Assembly (NCBI GenBank): GCA_014529385.2 | Contig: CM043971.1 | Location: forward strand, 95,841,882-95,905,881 | DNA length: 64,000 nucleotides | Source of the DNA: Adiantum capillus-veneris | Lineage: Eukaryota > Streptophyta > Polypodiopsida > Polypodiales > Pteridaceae | Direction: 5' to 3' | In this document: positions 21,101 through 32,727 of the stretch, piece after piece | How positions within the stretch are numbered: position 1 is the first letter of the stretch | Layout: every line of letters begins with the position of its first letter | Program-made: the position numbers and the translations under genes | Notes under the pieces: generated by a model | Seen by the model: the letters and a program-made list of their open reading frames with translations, nothing else | Told to the model about the DNA's origin: nothing | Databases searched by the model: none

Positions 21101-21940
21101 TTGGGTGACACTAAAGCCAGTCCAAGGCTACATGACTCACTATTTCCAATAGATTGGTTTGAAGGACTCGGAACAGGACCAATTGCCAGGAGACCTGGAG
21201 TTCAACCAAATAGACGTATCATGCTAGTTGATTTTCAAAAATGGGTCAGAAAATATAATGGATTTGGGGATCCATATGACCACTTAGCAAGCTTTAAACA
21301 AGTACTAAGAGCAGAACGCATATTTGTTTTCCATACTCAATTTGAGGGATTTGGAATGACATTAGAAGGAAAAGCACTAACGTGGTTCCAAAACATTCCA
21401 CCAAGGTCAACTGTGGACTTAAATACATTAGCTCAACGATTTGTAGCTGCATGTTTCAAAACGGGGATCAGACATAATACGGTAGCTCAAATCTATAGCT
21501 TCAAACAGAAACAAGGTGAGTTTGTTAGGGATTGTGTAACTAGAATGAAACAATACATTCCAAGATGCTCAGAACTAGAAAAGCCTGCAGAGGAAATGTT
21601 AGTATCATTGTTTCTAGATGGACTACTAAACAAAGAACTTCATGCTATATTGTATAGCAAGAAACTATCGACTTAGGAGATAATTGTGATAATTATATTG
21701 TTAGATGCTATCGACTTAGGAGATAATTGTGATATTCTCAATGAAGAAGATGTCCCTAAGGATAATCAAAGTGATAAAATTGCATCCACCAAACTAGCAC
21801 AAGTGGGAACGACAACGCCGCGTACAGTCATAGAAGACATGCTCAAAAGGATGAATGAAATGATGAATAACATGCAAAAAGCACCTATGAGGGGACCAGG
21901 GCAAGGGATGCCTCAACAGGGACAACCAATTAGGTCGTAG
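21101..21940 (+). pseudogene. Gypsy-A copy 1 gag core
   Basis: It encodes the alpha-helical retrotransposon gag domain: Trp-Phe-Glu-Gly, Tyr-Asn-Gly-Phe-Gly-Asp-Pro-Tyr-Asp-His, Gly-Lys-Ala-Leu-Thr-Trp-Phe, then Phe-Lys-Gln-Lys-Gln-Gly-Glu and Phe-Leu-Asp-Gly-Leu. Gag builds the virus-like particle. A stop at 21674 and a small local duplication around 21670-21735 (the Leu-Ser-Thr codons recur) divide it from the following Gly/Gln-rich segment. The true start codon is unclear. Confidence 0.85.
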
Positions 21941-21974
21941 AAATGGTGTTCAATCAAGGGTAAATGGACCAACC

Positions 21975-22724
21975 ATGAGACCAATGAGTGCTCAATACGT
22001 GCCTATGAGGCCACAAGGACAACCCATGTACAGATATCATCCTAATATGTCCCCAGCTCAAAGACCACCGATGGGGATGGAAAGACCTCAATCCACGTTG
22101 GGTCAACAACCTCCATATCCTAGACATAATGCAGTACCTGTAAAGTACATGCATTCAGAAGGAGTCATAGATGAACAAGCACTAGTGCTTGTTACACCCT
22201 ATGTTGAGCCTAGTCCATCTACCATAATGGTAGAAGGAGATTGGTATAATTCACATCCACCACCAATGGAAGAACCTGTGACTTATACTACACTAGAGCT
22301 TGCACCGATGTACTATGTAGCTAATCAAGGTGTAAGACCTCCAATGGTAAGACCCATGATTAAGCCAAGAACAGGGAATTGTCATAAATGTGGTGCAGAT
22401 GATCACAGGAAAAATGAATGCCCAGATCTTGACAAGAACATTAAGCCAGTTGAAACTTTTGGTATACAATGTTACAAAAAGGGAGGACACTTCCCTGAAG
22501 ATTGTCCAAAAAATCCTTTAAACAAGGGTAAAACAGTAGTGAACGTAGTCCAAGTGATACCTAGTAGCTCATCTGAGAGTGAACCTATTGTTCCAATCAA
22601 GATAATCACCAGAGCCCAGGCTGAGAAAAAGAAACATAACTCCTCTGATGATTCAGAGAATACTAAAATCTCCTCTCAAAAGACCAAGAGAAGCAGAAGC
22701 AAAAGGTATGAGGTGAGAAAATAG
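21975..22724 (+). pseudogene. Gypsy-A copy 1 nucleocapsid region with zinc knuckles
   Basis: A Pro/Met/Gln-rich linker leads to one canonical CCHC knuckle, Cys-His-Lys-Cys-x4-His-x4-Cys near 22380-22425. A second degenerate one (Cys-Tyr-Lys-Lys-x4-His-x4-Cys) has the second cysteine replaced by lysine. A Lys/Ser-rich tail follows. These motifs bind RNA during packaging. The frame stops at 22722; a Lys/Glu-rich continuation to 23015 contains further stops. Confidence 0.85.
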
Positions 22725-23015
22725 AAACACAGAGCTGAAATCAAGGAGAAAGCAAAGAAACTATTCCAAGAAAAAGTAAAAGAAGCTGGAAATGAAATCA
22801 AGGAAACCACAATGAAATCTGGAGGATCAATTCTGGTAGACAAAATTTTTGAGCCAATCAATGCAACCTTAGAAGCTTACCAAGTGGGACTTAAAGCAGC
22901 TAAATAGAAAAATTATCCTTCTCCAGATATGGAAGCAGCTAATCTTGAAGCTTATCAAAATATGGTAAGAAAACAAAAACCCAAGCTCGAGAGTATATAA
23001 AAACCAGAGGAGCTT

Positions 23016-24338
23016 GTGGTAGGAACCAGTAAAGAGAAATATGAAGTGGTGGTAGAACCCCACCTTGAAACTAAAGAGCCAAAACTCATAGTGCCTGACA
23101 GTGAAGATGCCTTAGATGGAATTTCATTCGTAGAAGAAGACTCGCCAGGACGCTTATGGGAAAAAGTTAGAGAGATTAATGATGGGAGCCTAACTCTGAA
23201 GTCAGCTCCTATAGAGGAAGTTTGGTTAGACAATCTACCTCCTGATATGGACATGGATGTACAATCCTTGTATGGGGATTGCAGATCTGAAGCTTCAAGA
23301 ATGTATAAACCAATGACTCTGAAAAAACTACCCTCTTACTTGGTAGATAACGAAGACGAATCCATAGTGTGTAAAACCACTCAAATAAAGAGGAAAAAGC
23401 AGACCCTAGAGGTAGACAACATCCATTCAATCATGTCTTCACCCATTCAATGCACTCTTACTTTAGGAGAGTTGTTAAAGATCAGACCATATCTATGGAA
23501 TGATCTACAAAAAACTCTAGAGGAGGTGGGTATAACAAGGCTAATCGTGAAAAATTTGGAAAAATTGAATTACAAATTCGATAACAAAGAGATTAGATCC
23601 GTTCCAATGAACAAAGTCGGAGAATACTACGAAGGGGAAGAAGGAAACACAACCCTTCCATTGAGATACAATGATACAGAAACCATGGCAATACTAGATA
23701 GTGGGGTAGACATAGTCATAGCTACGAAAGCAGTATGGGAATCATGGGGACAACCAGCCATTAGACAAACTCGAATGAAATTGCAATTGGCTGATGGACA
23801 CATCAAAAGACCCTTAGGACTGCTTGAAAAAGTGCTAGTTAGTTCATGTGGAATTGATTATCAACATACTTTTGCAATAGTGGACTTTGGAAAGAAATTC
23901 AAGTATGAAATCATCTTAGGAAGACCTTTCATGAAACAAGTACAACTCATCCAAGATTGGGGAAACAATTACATGTACTTGAAGCAAGTGGGATCGATAA
24001 CAAAGATTAATCTAAAAGATCACACTTATGGAGATTTCATGAAAACACCCATACAAGAATTTGACTCAGTCTCATCGGTTGAAACGAAGTTTTCATCTTG
24101 GTTGAACAAAGACACTCCTATCTGGATGTGTGGAGCCTCAGAAAATGGGAGCTTAAAACAAGAAGAATGTATCTTAGAAAGGGGTTGCACTGATGAAGCC
24201 TATGTACCTGAACCCTTTCCAGATCATTTGTTTGAGCCATTTGAGTTGACTCAAATTTTGGCAACAATGGATGTGTGTGTAAATACATCTATGTCTACTC
24301 AATTTTGCAATGAGGATGGCTATGACATAATTCCATGA
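23016..24338 (+). pseudogene. Gypsy-A copy 1 retropepsin region
   Basis: The 440-codon frame contains an acidic N-terminal half, then an aspartic protease domain with active site Ile-Leu-Asp-Ser-Gly-Val-Asp and Ile-Leu-Gly-Arg-Pro-Phe-Met, which matches the flap-distal motif of retropepsins. It would cut the Gag-Pol polyprotein. The C-terminal part ends in Pro-Glu-Pro-Phe-Pro and Leu-Ala-Thr-Met-Asp-Val-Cys-Val-Asn. Gypsy-A copy 2 matches the whole length at 59072-60366. Confidence 0.9.
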
Positions 24339-25193
24339 TCTAAACCCTTTACATTGAAGACAAAATTCAAGAACCCAAGGACTTAATGAAATCTCAACAA
24401 GTCTTTTCAGACCTCTACTATGATGCAACAGATGAGTTGGAAGAACATTTAGCTTCCTTAGATGATTCGGGGTCAAAAAAAGAACATGTGAGAGCTAAAC
24501 TACTCATGAAAGGAGGAAGGAAACGGTTTTTGACTTTCAAAACCAAAAACTGAGAAAACAAAAGTGGTATAGAAGAAAAAGAAACACGAGAAACTCGAAG
24601 GCTAGACCTACGCCATCAGTCTCTAGTAGGACACAATTTTTGATGCAGATAGATGCACATGATTGTGTCAAAGACAAAATCACTAGTGGATATCCTTAAA
24701 ATGAAAAGCAGGAAATAAAAAAAACATTGAGAAAAACGAGAAAGGAAACTCAAGCAAAACCTAAATACCAGGACAAGGAATTAACCATGATACGAGTTGA
24801 ACAAAGAAAGAAGTATCAAGAGTTGAAGAAATCTCTAAAGGAGATATATACCACTGAAATGGAAACCAATGAGGACGAAGGTAAATATGTAATGAGTGTT
24901 CCATCCCATTACAATAATTATACTCTCCAAGACCAAAAGATCATAGTTGAACAACCTGTCAGAAAACTAAGAAAACAGAGTGAGTCCTACGAAGGACCTG
25001 AAAACGCAAAAAAGATAGATCTGACCAAACCAGGAGAAGATCCTAGACCTGTCTACATTGCAAACGACCTAATTGAATAAGAAGAAGAACTTTTTTTAAG
25101 CTTACTAAAAGAATACCGAGATATCTTTTCTTGGTCTTATAAGGATCTCAAGGGATCAACAGGTGTTGATCCAGATGTCAACATACCATACCT
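24339..25193 (+). pseudogene. Gypsy-A copy 1 protease-RT linker
   Basis: Lys/Glu-rich frames with several stops. The best is 24727-25080, ending Asp-Leu-Ile-Glu before a stop. Further on, Tyr-Arg-Asp-Ile-Phe-Ser-Trp-Ser-Tyr-Lys-Asp and Asp-Pro-Asp-Val mark the approach to the RT domain, as in other Gypsy elements. Confidence 0.7.
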
Positions 25194-25941
25194 ATGAGAG
25201 ATGACGCAAAACCAAGCAGACAAAGGCCATACACTTATAATGAAAAATTTGTCAGAAAGCTGAAAGAGGAGATAGAAAAGCTAAAGGAAGCCAAATTCAT
25301 TTATGAAATTGAACACACAGATTGGATGTCTCCAATTGTGGTAGTACCCAAGAAAAATGGAAAATTAAGGGTGTGTGTCAATCTCAAGAAAGTGAATGCA
25401 GCTACCATTACGGACAACTTTCCTCTTCCAATCATTGAGCATGTTTTAGAACGAGTTTTAGGGAAAGAAGCTTACAACTTTTTAGATGGATTTCTGGGAT
25501 ACAATCAACTTTTGGTTGACCCCAAAGATCAGCATAGAGCTGCCTCGGGTATTTTTGCCTATCGAGTTATGCCTTTTGGGTTAACTAATGCTCCTGCCAC
25601 CTTTCAAAAATTGATGAGCCACGCTTTTAAAGAATATCTTTGGAATTTCTTGGAAGTATATATGGATGATCTATGTGTACATTCATCAACCCGGGTTGAT
25701 CATTTTGAACACCTCAAAAAGATATTCGAAAAATGTAGACTTTATAGGATTTGCTTAAATCCTGAAAATTGCACATTCATGGGTAGACACGGAAAAATTA
25801 TTGGATATATAGTGTTAAAAAATGGCATAGCTACTGATATGGATAAAATTCATGTTATTGTTGATTTGCCTAGACCTACAGCAGTCAAAGGGGTTCAAGC
25901 TTTCATGGGACATTGTGGATATTACAGACGATTCATTTACA
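25194..25941 (+). pseudogene. Gypsy-A copy 1 reverse transcriptase
   Basis: The RT has Trp-Met-Ser-Pro-Ile-Val-Val-Val-Pro-Lys-Lys, Val-Cys-Val-Asn (Asp in most elements, where the first catalytic aspartate would be near), Met-Pro-Phe-Gly-Leu-Thr-Asn-Ala-Pro and the catalytic Tyr-Met-Asp-Asp box. It runs to Tyr-Tyr-Arg-Arg-Phe-Ile, where the foldback insert interrupts it. The frame is otherwise open for 250 codons. Confidence 0.95.
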
Positions 25942-25944
25942 TGT

Positions 25945-26190
25945 GAACACCACATCAGTGAATTTGAGACTTTAGAGTCAATTTGGGAATCACCAATTTC
26001 TTGAAGATTTGGCCACGTGGACAAATCTCAAACTATTTTTTAAGGTCAAAGCCTTCCACAATGTAGTACTTGAAAAGCTCTTCCGAGCCTTGCTCTCAAA
26101 AATTTGGTCAAGATTTGACCATGTGGTCAAATCTTAAGCTTGTTTTGAAATTGGGAATTGGAAAATTCCCAAATTTACTAATATGGTGTT
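25945..26190. mobile_element. Foldback MITE-like insertion
   Basis: This 246-bp non-coding insert lies in the conserved RT-RNase H connection of Gypsy-A copy 1. It is flanked by the 3-bp repeat TGT (25942-25944 and 26191-26193); removing it and one TGT restores the expected frame length. The ends are imperfect inverted repeats: about 20 of 24 positions agree (AACACCA-AT-AGT-AATTTG). Internal sequence continues the inverted symmetry around GATTTGGCCACGTGGAC and its partner near 26110-26135, so most of the insert can fold on itself. The class is unknown. Confidence 0.75.
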
Positions 26191-26193
26191 TGT

Positions 26194-26909
26194 ACGCTAT
26201 AATTGCAAAACCCATGTACAACTTGATTACACTCTTTGAATGGACGGATGATGAGTATGAAGAATCCTTCATGAAGCTTAAGCAAGCTCTCACTTCAGAT
26301 CCAATATTGAAAGCACCAGATTGGAAAAAGATATTTCGCATACATGTAGATGCTTCCAATTTTGTCATTGGGTGTATACTAGCTCAACCAGGGGACGAAA
26401 AAATTGATTTTCCTATTTCCTATGCTAGTAAACAGTTGAATATGGCAGAGAAAAAGTATACAACCACCAAAAGGGAAGGATTAGGAATGATCTATGCCAG
26501 AAAAAATCATAGACATTACCTATTAGCTAAGAAATTTGTGTTCTTTGTGGACCACCAAGCCTTATTGTACTTGGTCAACAAGCCATGCAACACAAGAAGA
26601 ATAATGAGATGGTTCATCATTCTTTTGGAGTTTGATTTCACTGTAGTTGTGAAAAAGGGCACCACTCATCAAAGAGCAGATCGTTTGTCAAGGATTATTT
26701 CAAGAGAACCACCAAAGGGAGTAGAGGATGATCTACCAGATGCATATCTGTTCTTTGTGGAAATGATACCTCGATGGTCGGAAAATATGGTATCATTGAT
26801 GACCATAGCTCAAGTGGATTTGAAGATACCACTTTCTATTACAATTGGATTAATTGAGCAATCAGCTATGTATCAATTACTAGCTAGAAGATTGTACAAA
26901 AGAAATTAA
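26194..26909 (+). pseudogene. Gypsy-A copy 1 RNase H
   Basis: The frame resumes at Ile-Ala-Lys-Pro-Met and has the first RNase H aspartate in His-Val-Asp-Ala-Ser, then Tyr-Ala-Ser-Lys-Gln-Leu, Thr-Thr-Lys-Arg-Glu-Gly, Val-Asp-His-Gln-Ala-Leu and Asp-Arg-Leu-Ser-Arg. RNase H removes the RNA strand during cDNA synthesis. It ends at TAA (26907-26909). Confidence 0.9.
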
Positions 26910-27721
26910 GATGGAATCTTGCTTTTGTGCATTAATCCTGAGGAGAAAACCCAATACCTAGGTCAAGCACATATTACCATAGGGGGACTTCACTTTGCGA
27001 AAGACCCAACTATGCGACGGATCTTGAGACTTGGAGTATTTTGGCCAACTATGAGGAGTTATTTCACTCATTTGTAAAAAAATGTCCTTAATGCCAGAAA
27101 CAAGCACCCATACCTCTTGTGACATTGTTCTAGATATCACTTGTTCCTAAGTGGAGTAACTATCTAGTTACTTACTTATCAAACCAATATTTCCTGAAGA
27201 TATGAGTAAACGCTGCCAAAGAGCAATTGAAACTAAAGCAAGAGACTATGCTCTTATTGGAAACCAATTATATCGAAGAGGAAAAGATCAACATCTGTGT
27301 CTTTGTGCAAATGACGACAAATGTATTCCCATTATAGAACAAGGACATGTTGGATAAGCTAGAGGTCACTTTTCGAGTGAAACCACCGCAAGAGCAATCT
27401 TAATGGCAGGCATATGATGGCCAACACTTTTTGCAGATGCCAAAGAATATGTTTGAAGGTGTGATGCATGTCAATGAGAAAAAATGCTATCTGCTTAATG
27501 AGTTTATGGTCATCCATAACAGATTGGCTCCCTATTACCCACAAGCAAATGGACAAGCTGAGCATACAAATAAAATTCTTAGCTCGGTATTGACTAAAGT
27601 GGTTAGTTTAGGACGAACAGATTGGGAACTAAATCTCCATGCAGCTCTATGGGCTTATAGAGTCTCATTCAAGACAACTTTAACTACTACACCCTTTAAA
27701 CTTTTTTATGGTCTTGATGTC
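26910..27721 (+). pseudogene. Gypsy-A copy 1 integrase, N-terminal and partial core
   Basis: Two successive segments resemble the integrase zinc-binding module. The first (about 26840-27130) has Gly-Leu-His-Phe-Ala and Gly-Val-Phe-Trp-Pro-Thr-Met. The second (about 27190-27470) has Gly-His-Phe, Trp-Pro-Thr-Leu and Cys-Asp-Ala-Cys-Gln. The catalytic core is mostly missing: the frame jumps to Tyr-Tyr-Pro-Gln-Ala-Asn-Gly-Gln-Ala-Glu and continues to Lys-Leu-Phe-Tyr-Gly-Leu-Asp-Val, where Gypsy-B is inserted. Many stops. Confidence 0.8.
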
Positions 27722-28013
27722 TGTTAAGCCTAAGAATTTTGGGATGTTTTACTTAGTGAAAGTTGGAATGTGAAATTTGGAATATGAACCTTTGTACTGT
27801 TTTTTGGGATTTCAAGAGGTGTCTTGGGAAAGGGCGTGGCCCATTAGTCTTGTCTAAAGATGTAACTGTCAAAGAGTATCTTCTTGGGAATGTGAAGGCG
27901 GAAGTTATGGCGGATTTAGTATGTTGTCAGTTTATGTGTTCTGTTCCTGTTCCAGTTCCAGTTCCATTCTGATTTCTGTGCTTTTTCTATTCTGAATGTC
28001 TGTGCCTTAAACA
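27722..28013 (+). repeat. Gypsy-B 5' LTR
   Basis: A 292-bp LTR from TGTTAAG to TTAAACA. It contains a short CCTGTTCCAGTTCCAGTTCC microrepeat that is one unit shorter in the 3' LTR. The presumed primer site (TGGCGATCACGG from 28015) starts two bases later; I cannot name the tRNA. Confidence 0.95.
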
Positions 28014-28160
28014 CTTGGCGATCACGGTGTAAGTGCGATGTAGCATGGATGGATTCAGGTTTCTCTTGTAGGAGCGAGTGTTGTGGCAATGGAGGGAGGA
28101 TGTTCATAATAGTGTGAGTTAGCATGGGTAGTTGGGTGCACTCTAGAGGAAGCGAAGCAG

Positions 28161-29687
28161 GTGATATTCTCGTATTGGACTAGGTCGGTTGCTAGGTGGT
28201 TTTGGCAGTTGTATGGGCGAGATGGTCAGCGGTCGAAACTGCAGGGAATTTTGGATTATATTGGGATGCACCGAGTCCCTATAGGGGAAGATTCAGATGA
28301 TACTGTGGAGGATTTGGATGGCGCAGAGGATTATCTAAGTGATAGATGGAAAGAGGAAGTACCAAATGAAGAGCAGGATATATTTCCGTGGTTGTTTGCA
28401 GTTGCAGTTATTCAGCATGCATTAGTGGCGAGAAGGAGATTGATTTTTGATCCATTGGGAAGTACCAGTGCAAGAAATCCTGTACAAATAGGTGGACCTA
28501 TAAATATGGCGGCGGCTAGGCAGGATATGCGAGTCAAATTTCGGACCTTTTCGGGAAAGTCAAAAGAAGACCATGATTGCCACATATCTCAATATGAGAT
28601 AAGACGGCAGGCCAGAGGATTTGCCGGAGTATACGATGCCCAGGCTAAGATGCGCCGATTTGAGGCTACTTTGGATGGGAAGGCTATACAGTGGTTCAGT
28701 AATTTTCCAACAGGTCACTTTGTTGATTATGATGGTTTGAAAGCAGAATTTTTGAACAGGTTCAGAAAGGAAAAGACTCCACATGATGTGTTGACCAAGC
28801 TTAGGGAAGTGAAACAAAGGAAAATGTTTGTTTATAATTATGCACAAAAGTTTAACCAATATGTGAGAATATTGTCTGCTCAAGAAAGGCCAATTGATGA
28901 AATGCTCGCTGGATATTTTTTGAATGGATTAAGGAAGGAATTGAAGAATGTTTTTGCTGGAGTTGATGTTGCAGGTGGATTACAAGTATTAGTGGAAACA
29001 GCTCAAAGAGCTGAGAAAAGGTTTGGGGTGTCTCATGGGAAAGCAGCCAAGAGGTCATCTAAAGAAAAGAAGAAAAGTAGGTCGAAGAAAAAGAAAAGGT
29101 CAGATGTTTCAGATTTGGACAGCGATTCGGATTCGGAAATTGATACTAACTTAGATACGGAAACGAATTCTGATAGTGAAGAGGATTCCAGTGAGGTTTC
29201 GGATTTAGAAGAAGGTGAGGATAAGAAGAAGAAAAGCAAAAAGAAGTTGAAGAAAAAGTTTAAGGAGAGAGAGGATAGAGTGGGAAAATTGGTAGCAAAG
29301 AAATTGAAGAAGTTGGGAGTGCAGAAAGCTGTGGAATCAAAAACCCCTCATTGTGAAATTTGTGTTAAGGATGGGCATTGGACAAAGGAATGTTGGTTTA
29401 ATCCAAATTTCAGAGGTGTAGTACCAGCAAGGATTCAGCAGAAGTTACAACAACAAGGACCTCAAACTCATGGTGTGTTTCCAGATCCAGGAGGAAGGCA
29501 GGGGATGTTCAATAATCAAGGATGGCAAAGGCACCAACCGTATTCAAGGTGGAGACCACAAAGGGGACCACCATTTAGAGAAAATTTCAATTCGGGTGGA
29601 GGACCAAGATTTGGAGGATGGAAGAATTCAAGACCCCCATGGGGGGGGAAATTGGGATCAGCAGAGCAGCGGTGGCGGAATTGGTAG
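28161..29687 (+). pseudogene. Gypsy-B gag with zinc knuckle, ending at an in-frame TAG
   Basis: About 509 codons are open; the start is uncertain. The gag helical domain shows Phe-Arg-Thr-Phe-Ser-Gly, Gly-Lys-Ala-Ile-Gln-Trp-Phe, Leu-Asn-Arg-Phe-Arg and Gly-Tyr-Phe-Leu-Asn-Gly-Leu. A highly charged segment with alternating Lys-rich and Asp/Ser/Glu-rich tracts follows, then one CCHC knuckle (Cys-Glu-Ile-Cys-x4-His-x4-Cys) near 29350-29395. The rest is a Gly/Gln/Arg-rich tail. The TAG at 29685-29687 interrupts this tail, and the downstream 29688 frame continues without a shift. Confidence 0.85.
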
Positions 29688-30598
29688 TTGCAACCACAGG
29701 GATGGAATCAGCCGGTTTGGAATTATCAAGGGGGGAATCAACAACAGCCAAGAGGGCAAGTGCCGCAGTTGCCAGCACCACCAGTGCAGTCAACTGAAGC
29801 AAACAAAGAGTCTGGAAGTAGTTTAATAGTGGTAGAATCGTTTCAGAAGCAAGGGGTTAATGAAGTCGCTATGGATTGTCAGCCGAAATGTGATTGTTCT
29901 AACTGTTTGCAAAGGAAAGTGGATGTTTTAGTGACAACAAGGTCCAAAGCAAGGTTGAAACCTCCACTGGATTGGGAGGAGCAGAAGGAGATTTGGGATG
30001 AAGTAGCTAAAGATTTGATGGAAAAGGATCAACAGCAAAACGAGCTTAAAACGAAGGAGAAAGAAGTAAAAAATGGGGAGAAGGAAAGAGAAAGGATGGA
30101 TGCTTTGTTTGAGGAGTTAACTAATTCCTCCATACATTTCACATTGGATCAGTTATTGTCATTAGTTCCAATTTTCAGAGATAGACTATATACAGTGATG
30201 AGAAGGACAAAGACTGTTCCGAGTATGAAGGAGGTGCAACAAAAAATTCAGAGTTGTCAGATTAGCCCAGAGGATGTGGATTTTTCAGTACCAACACTGT
30301 CGTTGGAATTTAATAATCGCAAATTTTCCAATGTGCTATTGGATGGTGGATCAGGGGTATACTTTCGGAATCGGAATTTCTGAGGATGCAAGATGTCAGG
30401 TTGGAACCAGCTCCATTTCAAGTGCGTATGGCTGATCAGAGCAGAGTTCAACCAGTGGGGATGTTAAGGAGGCAAGGCATTATTATTCATGGATTGCAGT
30501 TTATGGTTAACTTTGTAGTCATTAGGATGAAGGATTCAAAAAATACCTATTCTATGTTCTTGGGGAGGCCATGGTTTTGCACGGCTAAGCTAAAATAG
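29688..30598 (+). pseudogene. Gypsy-B gag-pol linker and retropepsin
   Basis: A Gln/Pro-rich linker includes a Cys-Asp-Cys-x2-Cys cluster and a Lys/Glu-rich predicted coil. It reaches the protease active site Leu-Leu-Asp-Gly-Gly-Ser-Gly near 30340, where Gly occupies the position usually held by Ser or Thr. A frameshift there moves the frame to 30386-30598, which ends Phe-Leu-Gly-Arg-Pro-Trp-Phe and a TAG (30596-30598) after Lys-Leu-Lys. Confidence 0.8.
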
Positions 30599-31310
30599 GA
30601 TTGGGGAAAGAATGAAGTGACGGTTAAGAAAGGAAGGAGAGAAGTTACATTGCTGATGGGGCCAAAGAAGTAACTGTCAGAAGAGATGAAGCCAATGTTG
30701 GCACAAGCAATTAACATGTCTGAAGGATTGGAGGATGATGAAGAAGCAATTTTCTTAGCAGCAAATCCAACAATTGTTCCGGTATTTGAGGTAGATGTGG
30801 AGCGGATTATTAACCAATATGCAAAAAAAGAGAACAGTTTGGGAATTGATCAATTGAAAGGGAGCGGCAGATGGTGTGGAGCAGGAAAGTTTAGAAGAAA
30901 AGAAAATTCAAGAGGAAACTTTGATAGAGGATTCAGCATTGGAACCAAAGGAGGCAATTCAAAGAGCGGAAGCTTTGTATGATAAGATGATAAAGAAAGT
31001 TTGTCGAGTTAAGGAGGATGATTTACAGGATCTGAATTTGGGGACGGAGGATCACCCAAAGATGGTAAGAGTTAGTGTTCATCTAGAAGAAGGATTCAAG
31101 AAGGACTTGAAGGAATTGATGTTGGAATATATTGATATATTTGTCTAGGATTATTCTGATTTGAAGGGCATGGATCCTCAAGTGTATAAGAATTATATAA
31201 ATTTAAAAATGGATGTTGTTCCAATAATTTAGCAAAGATACAGGATGAATCCAAATTATGCTAAGCAGGTGAAGGAGGAATTGGACAAATTGTTGAATGC
31301 ATGATTTATA
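30599..31310 (+). pseudogene. Gypsy-B protease-RT linker
   Basis: An acidic, helical linker in two frames (30686-30982 and 30876-31148), broken by at least one frameshift and several stops. It ends in the conserved approach to RT, Tyr-Ile-Asp-Ile-Phe, then Asp-Tyr-Ser-Asp-Leu-Lys-Gly. Confidence 0.7.
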
Positions 31311-31956
31311 GTGCCGATGGATCAGGCAGAATGGTTATCACCAATTGTAGTGGTACCTAAGAAGTCGGGGAAGTTAAGGGTTTGTGTGGATTACAGAAAA
31401 TTGAATGCAGCAACAGTTGCGGATCCATTCCCATTGCATTTTATTGATTTAGTTTTGGATGATGTAGCGGGACATGAGATGTACACTTTTCTTGATGGAT
31501 TTTCAGTGTACAATCAAATACCAATGGTTGAGGAGGATATAGAAAAAACTGCTTTTATCACAGAATGGGGAGCTTTTGCATATACAGTGATGAGCTTTGG
31601 ATTGAAGAATGGACCACCATCGTTTTCAAAGGCAGCTTTTAAAACCTTTGAGTCACATTTGACAAGTTTTATGAGGATTTTTATGGATGATTTTTCAGTT
31701 TGGGGAAAAAGTCAGGCATCTAGAATATTTGAGGAAGTGTTTTGAAAGATGTAGGATGTTTCGGATGTCACTTAATCCTCAGAAGTGTGCAATAGCAGTG
31801 CAAAGGGGAAAATTGTTGGGACATATCATTTCACAGGAAGGAATGTCGATTGATGGGGACAAAATCAATGCTATTCAGAAAGCTGTAGCTTCGGAAAATT
31901 TGAAGGCAGTGATGCGGTTTTTTGGACAGATCAAATGGCATGGTAGGTATTTATGA
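31311..31956 (+). pseudogene. Gypsy-B reverse transcriptase
   Basis: The RT shows Trp-Leu-Ser-Pro-Ile-Val-Val-Val-Pro-Lys-Lys, Val-Cys-Val-Asp-Tyr-Arg-Lys-Leu-Asn, and Phe-Met-Asp-Asp at the active site. A frameshift near 31690-31745 moves the thumb region to a second frame (31687-31956). A TGA at 31954-31956 (CGA expected by position) ends it before the RNase H. Confidence 0.9.
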
Positions 31957-32727
31957 TATTTGGCGGATGTGAGTGCACCACTCAGTCATTTGATTAAGAA
32001 GGAAGTGGAATTTGTTTGGGGAGAAACTCAAGAAAAGGCTTTTCAGATAATCAAAAAGATGTTGGTAGTTTCACCAATCCTTCAACCACCAAACTGGAAA
32101 TTGCCCTTTCATGTTTATGTTGATGCTTTCTACATGGTAGTAGGAGCTGTTTTAATGCAGGAGAAAATTAAGGGATGGTTCAGGCCTCTTTATTATGCTA
32201 GTAGAATGTTGAGAGCACCGGAGAAGAATTACACAATTACGAAAAGGGAAGCTTTGGGAATGATTTTTGCTTTGGAAAAATTCCGACATTATCTGTTAGG
32301 GAACAAAGTGGTTTTTCATGTGGATCATCAGGCTTTATTGTTTCTGGTAAAGAAGCCAAAATTTGAAGGCAGGTTAGCAAGGTGGATGCTCATGTTGCAA
32401 GAATTTGATTACATAGTTGTCCATACTCCAGGAACTCAGCATGCGGTGGTGGATTACCACAGCAGATTGGAGAATGAGGAGGAATTACCAGGAGTATCGG
32501 ATAAATTGCCTGATGCGGATTTGTTTCGAGTGGAAGGACAGTTTTTTGACAATTGGTATGATTTGATGGTTCAGTTTCTGACAAATGGAGTTTTACCTTC
32601 GATGATGTCTCCGGATCAGAGAAAGAAGTTTGCATTGAGGAACAGACCATTTCTTATTATAGCTGGGGCATTATATAGAAGAGGAGCAGATCATATTATA
32701 AGGCGATGTGTTCCAAATGAAGAGTAG
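31957..32727 (+). pseudogene. Gypsy-B RNase H
   Basis: Starting with the Ala-Asp-Val-Ser-Ala-Pro-Leu connection, it has the first catalytic position in Tyr-Val-Asp-Ala-Phe (Ser usually follows), Tyr-Ala-Ser-Arg-Met-Leu, Thr-Lys-Arg-Glu-Ala-Leu-Gly and Val-Asp-His-Gln-Ala-Leu. The segment that is normally Asp-x-Leu-Ser-Arg reads Asp-Tyr-His-Ser-Arg. It ends at TAG (32725-32727) before the integrase. Confidence 0.9.
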
